Shown in pieces: positions 53,212 through 62,488 of a stretch of DNA of 64,000 bases; position 1 is the stretch's first letter, and the number at the start of each line of letters is the position of its first letter. The position numbers and the translations under genes are program-made. The stretch comes from Candidatus Amulumruptor caecigallinarius (GTDB lineage Bacteria; Bacteroidota; Bacteroidia; Bacteroidales; Muribaculaceae): positions 248,001 to 312,000 of the forward strand of contig CALUMU010000001.1 in NCBI GenBank assembly GCA_944321825.1, given 5' to 3'. The notes under the pieces were generated by a model. The model was given only the letters and a program-made list of their open reading frames with translations. It ran no database searches and was not told the DNA's origin.

Positions 53212-54360
53212 TCAGATCTTCATGCTGTTAGAAACATGTTCGCGTTGATTACGTATCTCGTTTATATCTTTTGTGAGATATTTGGCTGCAAGCTGTTCCT
53301 TTGTCGCTGTATGGGTAGAGAAAAACGAAACACCGTCATCGTAAGACAGATTGCGTTTTGGTGTCCTGACACCGTCAATCTCGGCAGAGATGCACCACTG
53401 TTTGCCATCACTTTTAGCAATGCGTATATCCTTGACACCATCAGGGAGTACATAAGATTTATAGGCAGAAGCGAGGTGTAACTTTTCGCCAAACATCTTT
53501 TCTGTAATCTGCGCCGGAGTCCGCGATTTGTCAAAATAGGCGTTAAGCGAGTCCCGGTCTCCGACCTGAGACATTTTAACACCACCCACATCTACGTAGA
53601 AATGCCATTTACCGTACCCTTTCATGTCAGGGTTGTTTTCTTTGTATACATTGAATTTGTCAATCTTGCGTCCGTCTGAAAGGGTTACGCCATTGGTAAA
53701 CTCCTCTTTTGACAGATGTCTTTCGAGCTTTGACGGATAGTATTTTCCCATCAGCTCCCTTACTGCATCAGCGATTCTGTTTTCATGTGACAGATTGCTG
53801 AACCGTTGGGATTCCTCGGTGGAAAGCTGCACCGCTGGGAGCTGTTTGCCGTTAACCCTCACAGAAAAAAGCCATGCCTCTTTTTCGGCATGTTGGAATA
53901 TATGACCATGCGTGATTTTATCTCCGTTTACCGTCACGAACTGCGGAGCTTTCTCTGTCCTGGTAGCGTTATCTATTTCGCTTTTTCCAGCTTTTATATC
54001 ATTTTTAGAGTTAGACGGAGCTTGATTCGGACTGATAGTTTCCATCACCTTGACCTCTGTCTGTTTTTTATTAGGACTTTCTATCTTCTCACAGATTGCG
54101 ACTCTGATGCCGGCACGTACAAGTTCGGATAGGTAAACATCAAGCCTGTCATGAGGAAAGCCGACCCTATCAACTCCCTTGAGCTTACCTTTAGTATCGC
54201 AATGTACAGGTAAATCCAAAATCTCTGATACCTTTTTAGCATCCGCTGAGAATGTCTCGTATAAATCACCGACCCTTATCAGGAGTATTGTATCAGGATT
54301 TTTCTGTTTAAACTCATTATATCGTTTTAATTCGGTAGGTTCGTTTACTTTCTTTGCCAT
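53212..54360 (-). CDS. MutS domain-I protein fused to a polyvalent-type tail
   Basis: 382 residues. Residues 12-95 match the mismatch-recognition domain I of MutS: K-x8-D-T-I-L-L-I-R-V-G-D-L-Y-E-T-F near 18-37, then V-G-F-P-H-D-R-L and R-V-A-I-C-E-K. The MutS ATPase and clamp are absent. The remainder, with a repeated H-F-Y-V-D-V-G and K-Q-W-C-I-S-A-E-I-D-G pattern, looks like repeated small domains of the kind in polyvalent proteins of mobile elements. Possible role: binding distorted or incoming DNA. Confidence 0.75.
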   Translation of the reverse strand: MAKKVNEPTELKRYNEFKQKNPDTILLIRVGDLYETFSADAKKVSEILDLPVHCDTKGKLKGVDRVGFPHDRLDVYLSELVRAGIRVAICEKIESPNKKQTEVKVMETISPNQAPSNSKNDIKAGKSEIDNATRTEKAPQFVTVNGDKITHGHIFQHAEKEAWLFSVRVNGKQLPAVQLSTEESQRFSNLSHENRIADAVRELMGKYYPSKLERHLSKEEFTNGVTLSDGRKIDKFNVYKENNPDMKGYGKWHFYVDVGGVKMSQVGDRDSLNAYFDKSRTPAQITEKMFGEKLHLASAYKSYVLPDGVKDIRIAKSDGKQWCISAEIDGVRTPKRNLSYDDGVSFFSTHTATKEQLAAKYLTKDINEIRNQREHVSNSMKI

Positions 54361-54373
54361 GGATTCATTGTTG

Positions 54374-55147
54374 TTAGAATTTCATACCTGTTTTGTTGCT
54401 CAGAGACTCCTTAGCTTCCTCCCTGTGTGAGGATGTACCTTGGGCTTTGACCACTTGCTGGTATTCCCATCGGTTGCGGTCTGTTTTTACGAATCCCATC
54501 ACTTCCGGGTGGGCGATGTCATATCGCTCCATCTCGCGCCGTTTCCACTCGCCCATGTCACCTTTTATAACCGTAAAAATATGTGGTTCGCGCAAATCGA
54601 CACCTACGGTCACCTTTTCATCACCCACATTGAGTTCCACAGGCCTACCGTTGCGTATCTGTTCTTTCTGTTGTGTACCGAGGTGTATGTCATGGATTGA
54701 TTCAAGCTCTTTGATGCGTTCATCAATGCGCAAGTCTTTGAGAGGGGCATGCACAAGGGAGTTGGTACGACCGTCATATTGGATAAGATGTGGAGATTTG
54801 ATGCCGTTTACTTGCAGTTCCTTAGTTACAGTTTCTCCAGTATTGACTTTTTCAAGTTCGTATTCTGAAAGTAGGAGCCTGTTGTCTATTTCCCTCCGAG
54901 TTGGATAAACGAGCAGTCGGCAATCTCCAGTAACGGAATCGCGTATAACCTGCATACGCAGTGGGATCAGCACGGTTTTCCCATTGGATGCGACTATAGA
55001 TGCTTGGATTAACGGAGTGATGCCACCCTTTTTCAAGGCCTCCATAAACTGTGGCGGCATTGTCGCCATCTCTTTTTCAGAAAGTCCTAATTTCTCCAAT
55101 GCTTCAAGTGGCAGGTTTGACTGTGATTTATGTGTTTCAAAACTCAT
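54374..55147 (-). CDS. DUF3945/DUF4099-like protein
   Basis: 257 residues from ATG 55147 (M-S-F-E-T-H-K); the frame is open to 55180. The N-terminal L-E-K-L-G-L-S and F-x4-K-G-G-I-T-P-L pattern resembles DUF4099. The middle, with L-R-I-D-E-R-I-K and N-G-R-P-V-E-L, is typical of DUF3945. These domains sit in large Bacteroidales conjugative-element proteins of unknown role. It is the first gene of the leftward operon through ArdC and toprim, 13 bases before the MutS-I gene. Confidence 0.72.
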   Translation of the reverse strand: MSFETHKSQSNLPLEALEKLGLSEKEMATMPPQFMEALKKGGITPLIQASIVASNGKTVLIPLRMQVIRDSVTGDCRLLVYPTRREIDNRLLLSEYELEKVNTGETVTKELQVNGIKSPHLIQYDGRTNSLVHAPLKDLRIDERIKELESIHDIHLGTQQKEQIRNGRPVELNVGDEKVTVGVDLREPHIFTVIKGDMGEWKRREMERYDIAHPEVMGFVKTDRNRWEYQQVVKAQGTSSHREEAKESLSNKTGMKF

Positions 55148-55237
55148 AATCGGTTGTTTTGATGTGTATATTTGCGCCATTGCCAGCGACTTAACTTATG
55201 CCACAAAGGTATTGTCAAAAGAAACGCCATTTTCAAA

Positions 55238-56005
55238 ATGAAACATACTTTTTTTATCCTTGCTATCATCTCATCATTTGTCCCCATTACAACGATTGCT
55301 CAAGACGCATTCTATACCATAGATTTTCAATCCCCAATAAGTGTTGCTGAAGTTCAATCAGGAAATATAGATGTGGAGGCTGAGACATATATTTTTTCCG
55401 ACTCTGTTTCTGCAATGAACAACATCGCAACAAGCATTGTCCCTGTGAATCCTGACAGCATTACACAATCAGCCGTACAGGATATCAAAGAAAAAGCCAA
55501 TATGCAGACCCTGTATTATGAATCTTTGATAGACAGTCTGATGTACGAGAATTTCATGTTAAAGATGGATTTGGCTGTCATAGAAAAGAAATTTAAACAT
55601 CTTATCTCTGCCGCGACCCAGTCTGAGGAGTTGCCAACAGGGATAGCAGGGCACTATCAGACCCAAACTGATTTGACAATAGAATCCCTGATTGCGGAGA
55701 TATTGAAGAACGGCATAAAGCATCCTCGCGTTGTACTTGCTCAGGCAATATTGGAGACTGGCTGGTTTAAAAGCAGGGTCTGTCATACCCACAACAATCT
55801 TTTCGGTCTGCGCCAACCCTGGGACGGTGCTTATTTCAAGTTTAAACGCTGGCAAGATAGCGTAAAGGCTTATCGGACGAAAGTGCAGTACAAATACAAA
55901 GGTGGTCCCTATCTGAGGTGGCTTAAAGACCTCGGCTATGCAGAAGATCCGAATTACACCGACAAACTTAAGATACTCCTTGCCGGTCCACTCAAAGATT
56001 ACTGA
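55238..56005 (+). CDS. Secreted glucosaminidase-domain muramidase
   Basis: 255 residues from ATG 55238. A signal peptide (cleavage near T-I-A-Q, 21) and a linker precede a C-terminal FlgJ/LYZ2-type domain: V-L-A-Q-A-I-L-E-T-G-W (catalytic Glu), N-N-L-F-G-L-R, W-Q-D-S-V-K-A-Y and Y-A-E-D-P-N-Y. It should open peptidoglycan locally for the conjugation channel, as VirB1 does. It is divergent from the DUF3945-like operon. Confidence 0.85.
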   Translation: MKHTFFILAIISSFVPITTIAQDAFYTIDFQSPISVAEVQSGNIDVEAETYIFSDSVSAMNNIATSIVPVNPDSITQSAVQDIKEKANMQTLYYESLIDSLMYENFMLKMDLAVIEKKFKHLISAATQSEELPTGIAGHYQTQTDLTIESLIAEILKNGIKHPRVVLAQAILETGWFKSRVCHTHNNLFGLRQPWDGAYFKFKRWQDSVKAYRTKVQYKYKGGPYLRWLKDLGYAEDPNYTDKLKILLAGPLKDY

Positions 56006-56076
56006 CAGATAGGGAACATATATATTCAATGAGATTTGCAATTTATGATTCTTTAACCAATCTTCTTCTCTCCTTA

Positions 56077-56108
56077 TTTGGACGTTGTAGATTTTGATTG
56101 TAAATTTG
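56077..56108 (+). promoter_or_regulatory. Strong promoter of the Abi RNA/gene unit
   Basis: TTTG (56077-56080) and TAAATTTG (56101-56108) match both consensus elements exactly at a 20-base gap, the best promoter in the window. Transcription should begin near 56115. Confidence 0.75.
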
Positions 56109-56114
56109 CATTAC

Positions 56115-56165
56115 CAGAACCCGCCAAGCCTACTAACAGTGCTTAAATCGGCGGGTCGTTTTATT
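56115..56165 (+). ncRNA. Candidate abiF-type hairpin RNA upstream of the Abi gene
   Basis: ACCCGCC (56119-56125) pairs with GGCGGGT (56150-56156). Inside, AAGC (56126-56129) pairs with GCTT (56141-56144), leaving an 11-base loop and an AAATC bulge, and TTTTATTTT follows. The expected transcript is about 50 bases and ends at the Abi ATG (56168). Structured RNAs upstream of abiF genes are a known motif class, probably acting with the protein. The match here is by position and structure only; I could not compare the consensus. Confidence 0.6.
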
Positions 56166-56167
56166 TT

Positions 56168-57064
56168 ATGACCACTTCATTTACCAAACCTTATAAGAAT
56201 CCGTCCGACCTTATCGCACTTCTCCAAAGTCGGGGGCTTATCATTGCTGACACCCCAAAGGCTGAAACTATACTTCGCGCAGTCGGTTACTATCGTTTTA
56301 GTGCATATCTATATCCATTCATCGCTTCACCAAAAGAAAACCACATTTACAAACAAGGCAGTCGATTTGAGGATGCTTTGTTACTCTATCAATTTGACCA
56401 CAGATTGCGATTGTTTCTATTTGATGTAATTGCCAAGGTAGAAATCGGTGTAAGAAGTGCTATCGCTAATCTTGGCTCTAAATTTCTGAATGACAAATTT
56501 TGGATTACCAATCCGGTATCTTATGCAAATCCGCAGAAATTTCGCAAAACGATAGACCTTATTAATGCTGAATATAACCGTTCAAGAGAAGATTTTATAG
56601 AACATTTTCGCATTTCATATTCAGACCCTTATCCTCCGGCATGGGAATTGATTGAAATACTGCCTTTTGGTGTAGTCACGCGTATTTACGAGAATATTTC
56701 TGATTTCAAAGTGCAAAAAAAGATAGCACAATACTTTGCGCTCAATATCCCGGTGTTCAAATCATGGCTCACTATCGTCACGCTGACCAGAAATGCTTGC
56801 TGCCACCACTCGCGAATATGGAATAAGGCCAACACTATCAGGTCTCTGGCAATACGCCGTCCGTCAAGACCTTGGATTTCAACATTGGTAAATTCGTTGC
56901 GTATATTTTATGACATGTGCATCATCAAATGGTTTCTTGATATTATCATGCCAGGCAACCATATGAAGGACTCGTTGAAGAAGCTGCTACAGGAATTTCC
57001 AACTGTCGACATTGCAGCCATGGGATTCCCGGCTGATTGGGAGAATGAACCACTGTGGAAATAA
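56168..57064 (+). CDS. Abi_2 family (AbiD/AbiF) abortive infection protein
   Basis: 298 residues. The Abi_2 family N-terminus has L-I-A-L-L-Q-S-R-G-L and Y-Y-R-F-S-A-Y-L-Y-P near 41-50. The HEPN-type RNase motif R-N-A-C-C-H-H (Arg208, His213) with a following W-N is intact. Such proteins abort phage infection, likely by cutting RNA. It starts a cargo block of three defence-like genes inside the conjugative region and is preceded by its own promoter and hairpin RNA. Confidence 0.88.
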   Translation: MTTSFTKPYKNPSDLIALLQSRGLIIADTPKAETILRAVGYYRFSAYLYPFIASPKENHIYKQGSRFEDALLLYQFDHRLRLFLFDVIAKVEIGVRSAIANLGSKFLNDKFWITNPVSYANPQKFRKTIDLINAEYNRSREDFIEHFRISYSDPYPPAWELIEILPFGVVTRIYENISDFKVQKKIAQYFALNIPVFKSWLTIVTLTRNACCHHSRIWNKANTIRSLAIRRPSRPWISTLVNSLRIFYDMCIIKWFLDIIMPGNHMKDSLKKLLQEFPTVDIAAMGFPADWENEPLWK

Positions 57065-57171
57065 GAAAGATGTGCTTATGTAAAGTCACCCCCCCCCTTA
57101 TGGTAATATGAATTAGTTCAACTTATAATGGTTATTCCTATTAAATCTAAATATGGAACTTAATTTTTGAA

Positions 57172-57471
57172 GTGAATGACAATAATACTACCACTGACAA
57201 GGCATTTCAAGAAGTGGAGTTCGTAAAAGGCCCCGTGGAATTCACAAAAGAGTTCATAAAAGCAAGTCGCCAAATATTTAAACTGATATCTATGCATACT
57301 AAAGTCAGTACTGTTCAAATGGCTGATTCAATAGGATTATCAACACGGCAAGTTCTGAAATATCTGAAACGCCTTCAAGAATTAGACAAGATAGCTCGTG
57401 TAGGTGGACGTAAAATGGTAGAATGGAAGATTATCGATGAAGAATACGAAGAATTCTTTGATAGAATATGA
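57172..57471 (+). CDS. Winged-helix DNA-binding protein, 99 aa
   Basis: A GTG start at 57172 gives 99 residues. The segment T-V-Q-M-A-D-S-I-G-L-S-T-R-Q-V-L-K-Y-L-K (47-66) is a winged helix-turn-helix, followed by the wing I-A-R-V-G-G-R-K-M-V-E-W. The N-terminal 30 residues are acidic. Located 53 bases before the ABC-type ATPase gene, it is either its regulator or a subunit that senses DNA. Confidence 0.7.
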   Translation: MNDNNTTTDKAFQEVEFVKGPVEFTKEFIKASRQIFKLISMHTKVSTVQMADSIGLSTRQVLKYLKRLQELDKIARVGGRKMVEWKIIDEEYEEFFDRI

Positions 57472-57524
57472 ATGCATGTGTTTTTATCTTCAAATACAAA
57501 TAGAATTAATTATTTTTACATTTT

Positions 57525-59744
57525 ATGAATACATTAAAGATAAATTTAGAACATTGCTTTGGCATTGTAAAACTCTCACAAAAGCTAAATTTTGCTGGTG
57601 AGAATGTGGCTCTTATATATGCTCCAAACGGTCTGATGAAGACATCGTTTGCAAAAACTATACAACTGTATGGACAAGGAAAGGCCGACAAGGTGAAAGA
57701 TGTAATAGCTGACATAGACGGAATTATAGAAATCAAGGACGAACAGGACAATGTTGTATTGCCAGCTTCGCTATATGTTTCCAATTGTGAAGAACCTGAT
57801 TCCGAAACACCCAAGAACATCACATCGTTTCTTGCAGACAGTGTATTAAAGCAGCAATATGACAATATCCTGAAGAACCTGTCGGAAAAGCAGAAGGCAT
57901 TGTTCAGGGATATCAGCAACTTTGCAATAAGCTCGGATATCGTTTTGGAGTTTATCCGAACATTCTGTGATGGAAAGCTAAGCCTTTTTTATGAAAAGTT
58001 TGAGTATGTGATGAGAGAAGTTGATGGGAACAATCCATGCTATGATTTCAAGTATAACGACATTTTTGACAAAGAAGGCAAGGTCAAAAAGTTCATTGAA
58101 GACAATAGGGAAGTTTTGAAAGACTATTCAAAAAAGTACCAAGCTATATTACAATCGTCTAAACTGTTTAAGCAAAGCAACGGTAAGACATTCGGAACTT
58201 ATCAAGCCACAGAATTGTCCAAATCCGTATCAGACAATGCATTTTTCGAGGTGAGTCATAAGATTGTATTGGGTGATGGCAAGACAACTATCGATTCCAT
58301 TGATTCACTTACTACTTTGATAAATGATGAACTGTCTACCATATTGAACGACAAGTTAGTCAAAAAGGCTTTCGAAAAGATTGATAAGAAGGCTAGTGCC
58401 AACGAGGTCGTACGCCAATTTAAACGAATAATTGAGACTCATCCAGATTTGGTGGAAGAACTGCTCGACTACGATAACTTCCACAGAGAAGTGTGGAAGG
58501 GGTATTTTGCCAAATTCATCGACAAGGCCAAAGACCTGCTCACGGCTTACCAAGACTCCAAGCCTATATTGAATTCCGTGCTTCAGCAGGCAGCAGAGCA
58601 AAGAACTGCATGGGAAGAAACTATAAGCATCTTCAATCGTAGATTTTCTGTCCCTTTCACAGTAAAAATCAAAAACCAGATCGATCTCCTGCTCAACGAG
58701 GAGGCTGCTGCCTTGTCGTTTGAATATCGTACTCCAGCCGGACAAAAAGAAGTTGAGTCGAGGGTGCTGGAAGAAGTCGTACTAAGTAAAGGAGAACTGC
58801 GTGCGTTCTATACGCTACAACTGCTCTTCGCCATCGAAAAGATGAAAAAAGACGGTGGGCAAGAGCATCTGCTTGTGTTTGACGATATCTCCGATTCTTA
58901 TGACTACAAGAACAAATACGCAATGGTGGAATACCTCTGCGACTTAAAAGGATACAATCGCTTTAAACTAATCATACTGACACACAATTTTGATTTTTAT
59001 CGCACCATAGCCTCACGGTTAGGGATAAAGAGAGATAGTATCTACATGGCCTACAAGGATGCTAATGAAGAAATCAAATTCCATCCTGCCGAGTATTTGA
59101 AAGATCCGTTCAAATACATAAAGGGCAAGGCGGATAGGCCTGAGTTCTTTATCTCCATGATTCCACTTGCTCGCAACTTGATTGAATACACAAAAGACAT
59201 TACTACAGGCCAGCCAAAGAGCGATTATTTTAATTTGACATCCTGTCTTCATGTTAAAAACGAGACGGCAAATTTGACCGTGAATGACATTGAGCAAATT
59301 ATAACGAGAAATGTTGATATGCAGAATATGCCAACCGTACAAACAGATGTAAACATCAAGGATTATATTTATAATACGGCAGAAACCCTTTGCCAACCAC
59401 AGATGACTTTAGATGAAATCAACATTGAGAATAAGATAGTCCTTTCGGCTGCCGCCAGGTTAAAAGCGGAAGATTTCATGATTGCTAAATTAAAAGAGGT
59501 GATGCAAAATGGCGATTTCAGTGCATTCTACAATGGCATTACCTCAAACCAAACTTTTGAACTTACAAAGAAATTCAGCGAACTTTGTTCTCCATCCCAC
59601 GATGTCCATCTGCTGTTAAAAGAGGTCAATATGATCACACCTGAAAACATTCATATAAACAGCTTTATGTTTGAACCACTTATTGACATGTCAGTATGGC
59701 GATTGAAAGAGCTATATCAAGATACCAAGACGCAATTGGTGTAA
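57525..59744 (+). CDS. ABC/SMC-type ATPase, candidate phage-defence effector, 739 aa
   Basis: An ABC-like ATPase with a variant P-loop A-P-N-G-L-M-K-T-S (33-41), in place of GPNGSGKST. The signature is L-S-K-G-E (420-424), Walker B L-L-V-F-D-D-I-S-D-S (Asp453, Asp454), and H-loop T-H-N-F (His487). The 380-residue middle is coiled-coil-like (E-K-I-D-K-K-A-S-A-N-E-V). It resembles RloC/PrrC or SMC-like defence ATPases, but no nuclease motif is clear in the 250-residue C-terminal part. It follows a winged-helix gene and an Abi gene, so defence is likely. Confidence 0.78.
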   Translation: MNTLKINLEHCFGIVKLSQKLNFAGENVALIYAPNGLMKTSFAKTIQLYGQGKADKVKDVIADIDGIIEIKDEQDNVVLPASLYVSNCEEPDSETPKNITSFLADSVLKQQYDNILKNLSEKQKALFRDISNFAISSDIVLEFIRTFCDGKLSLFYEKFEYVMREVDGNNPCYDFKYNDIFDKEGKVKKFIEDNREVLKDYSKKYQAILQSSKLFKQSNGKTFGTYQATELSKSVSDNAFFEVSHKIVLGDGKTTIDSIDSLTTLINDELSTILNDKLVKKAFEKIDKKASANEVVRQFKRIIETHPDLVEELLDYDNFHREVWKGYFAKFIDKAKDLLTAYQDSKPILNSVLQQAAEQRTAWEETISIFNRRFSVPFTVKIKNQIDLLLNEEAAALSFEYRTPAGQKEVESRVLEEVVLSKGELRAFYTLQLLFAIEKMKKDGGQEHLLVFDDISDSYDYKNKYAMVEYLCDLKGYNRFKLIILTHNFDFYRTIASRLGIKRDSIYMAYKDANEEIKFHPAEYLKDPFKYIKGKADRPEFFISMIPLARNLIEYTKDITTGQPKSDYFNLTSCLHVKNETANLTVNDIEQIITRNVDMQNMPTVQTDVNIKDYIYNTAETLCQPQMTLDEINIENKIVLSAAARLKAEDFMIAKLKEVMQNGDFSAFYNGITSNQTFELTKKFSELCSPSHDVHLLLKEVNMITPENIHINSFMFEPLIDMSVWRLKELYQDTKTQLV

Positions 59745-59945
59745 TAACGTATAATTCCAAATTACATTGAAGGTTTTTGTTGAATTGCCATTGCGTATTT
59801 ATGGGAACTTTATGGCATCAATTAGAGGTTAAAACTTGACAATTAAATTGAGTATCAAGTTAATATGTAATTATTGTAGGTTCAAGAGTAAGAGCTGTTG
59901 AAATTTCGCAAAATGACTCAGCTTCTACCGAGTAAAATATAACAG

Positions 59946-59977
59946 ACCCGTCAGCATCTCGTGGATCAGCGGCGGGT
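59946..59977 (-). terminator. Possible terminator after the coupling-protein gene
   Basis: ACCCG/CGGGT arms (59946-59950, 59973-59977) with partial inner pairing lie 17 bases past the coupling-protein stop on the minus strand. The T-rich tail is weak. The other 200 bases of this gap (59745-59940) hold nothing I can name. Confidence 0.35.
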
Positions 59978-59993
59978 GATGTCGTCTGTGCGT

Positions 59994-62378
59994 TTAAAAT
60001 GCAAGTTCGCCGTTTATCCGCGGGATTCTGATGTTTTCACGCAAGATTATCTTCCGTAGATAGTCCGGCAACTCTTTTCCAAGAATCTCACATATTATGC
60101 AGTCTACTTCTGCGTTCACTCTCTCAAAATTTCGGTTGAGTATCACCTCGCGCTCACGGTCGTTACGGAATCTGTAGAATTTAGGCAAATCCTTATAATG
60201 CTTTTCCTCGTTGCGTATTTTGTCCATGTCAAAATGAGTCTTGCAGAAATATTTGGATGTCTGGAACTCTTTTGACTCGTTGATGTCAAATTCGGAGAAA
60301 ACACCTTTGTCAGTTTCGGTGAAGTCTCGTGCCGACTGTCCTGCCAGCCAACCTGTTGCCATGTCGGCTATTTTTGCCGCAGGTATGAGATAATCCATCC
60401 GTTCAGAAATAGAGGTCGATATTTTCTGGTCATTTATGGTGATGGATGTCGATTGCTGTTTGACCTTGCCGAACACGTCATTTTGCGCCCATTCAAGAGT
60501 TTCCTTGTTTCTCGCCGCTCCCATGAATATGTTGCCGCATGTCGATATGATTTTCTGCATACCGTTTTTACCATAATCTCCCTCAAGCTGTGGCAGTTCC
60601 TGAAAACCGAGAGTGACCGCAACCTTGTTGCTTCTGGCAGTACCTATAAGACGGTCAATTTTATGGAAATAAAGAGTAGGCAGCTCATCGACAATGATGC
60701 TGACCGGGATATTCCCTTTGGAGTTGACCCTTGAAACCAGACGATTGAGGATTACAGCGTTCAACGAACCTATCACCTGCTCCTTTTCCGGGTCGTTGGC
60801 AATCACAAGATATGACGGATTGTCCGGGTCTGATATTTTGAGGTCAAAATCATCCCCTGTAAATACCCAGTATGCCTCCGGCGACACGAGACGTGCCGAA
60901 TTGACGCGCAACGTGCCTACCATACCTTCAAGCTGATCCATCGCCCTGTTGATGTACGCGCTTTGAAACGGAGCCATCAATGATGCAATGTGTGGGTCTC
61001 CCATGAGTATATCAAACACATCAGAATAAGCTTTGCCGAGTAGGGAAAGCACATGCGGCATGGTAGAATACTCGCCTGTGAAAGTATCAGGCTCTACCAT
61101 ATTCCCCTCCGGGTCCTCCCACCACTCCGACTCGATAAGGATGAGATTGCCGGACGAGTCATAATACTTGAACCCGACAAGCGAATTAAACATGTTATCT
61201 TCATCGACTGACACATTGCCGTTTTTAATATCTATGAAGTCCAGCACACGCGCTCCATTGGCATCTACAGCTTCAAGCTCGTTGCGACCACGGATGACTA
61301 CCTCAAGCTTCTCACCACGACATGATATAAACCTGCGGCATTTCTTCCCTTTATAAAATCCTGTAGGATGGAAATTGACGAAAAAGTACATTATAGCAGC
61401 AAGGAAGTTTTCAGCACTATTTGTAAAGAAAGCCTCGCTGCCACCTTTCTTATCTCCTCCACCCTTGTTAAGCGCGGCCAGCAATGTTGAAGCAGTCTCC
61501 GAAGCAGCTGCAAGGTCGGGTATATATTTCTTTTGTATAGGATTTATGCGGTGCGAGTACTCTACGTCAGAAAAATTGACCACGTGGAATCGGCAACCTT
61601 GCGGTAGATGTCCGTAGTGTTTATTTTTGCAGTACTGATAAAAAAGGTTTCTGGCCAGTGTCGGGAACTTGTAATCATAGACCATCATGGCAAAGCCTTT
61701 GGCGGCATGTTGCCTGATGAAAGGGTCTATGATACCGAACGACTTGCCCGAACCGGGAGTGCCCAGCACGATAGTGCCACGGAAAGGGTTGATTATATTT
61801 ATCCAGCCTTTGTGCATCTTCTTGCTGTGATAGAATATCATAGGGATGTTGACCGAATAATCTGTTTCTTCTTTTTCCTTGCTCTGCATGAACGATTCGT
61901 TTTCAAAGTTGAATCTGTCATCGGCGACTTTGTGGGAGTAGTACCGCGCAAAACCGTCCAGTCCCTGGTTTATCAGCATCAATCCCAACACGCTGCAAAA
62001 AGCGTATATAAGCCTGTTACCTGAAATGCCCCATTCCGTCACACCTCCCCAATGTCCTTTATGCACGACAAAGCATAGGATAGTAAGTGCAGCACCAGCA
62101 ATCAGCGGATAAATCACCATTTTCTTCAATGAGAATTTAAGTGATTTACGCGCCTTTGTACCTATGCAGGTGATGCATACGCATATTATTTCCATGAGTT
62201 TACATGTGCCCACGGAGTTGAATACATGCACCGACGACAGCATTTTGAGTATCAGAGCCGGACACACAGTAGGCGGCACAGGCAGGTTCATGACCAATTC
62301 GATAACCAGTATTAAGTAAACGCAGCTGCGGAACAGCGTATATATCTGCTGCATCTCTCGTGTTTCTTCAAACGCCAT
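59994..62378 (-). CDS. VirD4/TraG-type coupling protein (T4CP)
   Basis: 794 residues with membrane helices at about 12-32, 44-60, 86-106 and 120-141, then a cytoplasmic ATPase. Walker A is G-T-P-G-S-G-K-S (206-213) and the Walker B-like strand is V-S-I-I-V-D-E-L-P-T. It delivers the relaxase-DNA complex to the type IV secretion channel. The size is normal for Bacteroidales MobC/TraG coupling proteins. It reads on its own, separated from traO by a strong terminator. Confidence 0.92.
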   Translation of the reverse strand: MAFEETREMQQIYTLFRSCVYLILVIELVMNLPVPPTVCPALILKMLSSVHVFNSVGTCKLMEIICVCITCIGTKARKSLKFSLKKMVIYPLIAGAALTILCFVVHKGHWGGVTEWGISGNRLIYAFCSVLGLMLINQGLDGFARYYSHKVADDRFNFENESFMQSKEKEETDYSVNIPMIFYHSKKMHKGWINIINPFRGTIVLGTPGSGKSFGIIDPFIRQHAAKGFAMMVYDYKFPTLARNLFYQYCKNKHYGHLPQGCRFHVVNFSDVEYSHRINPIQKKYIPDLAAASETASTLLAALNKGGGDKKGGSEAFFTNSAENFLAAIMYFFVNFHPTGFYKGKKCRRFISCRGEKLEVVIRGRNELEAVDANGARVLDFIDIKNGNVSVDEDNMFNSLVGFKYYDSSGNLILIESEWWEDPEGNMVEPDTFTGEYSTMPHVLSLLGKAYSDVFDILMGDPHIASLMAPFQSAYINRAMDQLEGMVGTLRVNSARLVSPEAYWVFTGDDFDLKISDPDNPSYLVIANDPEKEQVIGSLNAVILNRLVSRVNSKGNIPVSIIVDELPTLYFHKIDRLIGTARSNKVAVTLGFQELPQLEGDYGKNGMQKIISTCGNIFMGAARNKETLEWAQNDVFGKVKQQSTSITINDQKISTSISERMDYLIPAAKIADMATGWLAGQSARDFTETDKGVFSEFDINESKEFQTSKYFCKTHFDMDKIRNEEKHYKDLPKFYRFRNDREREVILNRNFERVNAEVDCIICEILGKELPDYLRKIILRENIRIPRINGELAF

Positions 62379-62416
62379 AATGGTAACAATTAGGTTTAGA
62401 AATCAGATTGTTTCTG

Positions 62417-62453
62417 AAAAGAGGTCATGCCGCCTCTAAGGCTTCACGACCTC
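62417..62453 (-). terminator. Terminator of the tra operon
   Basis: GAGGTCATG (62421-62429) and CACGACCTC (62445-62453) form a 9-bp arm (one wobble) with an inner GCC/GGC stem, followed on the minus strand by TTTTC. It ends the traM-traN-traO unit before the coupling-protein gene. Confidence 0.8.
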
Positions 62454-62488
62454 TCAGTAAAATTGACTGCATATAAGCCATTCAAGGA

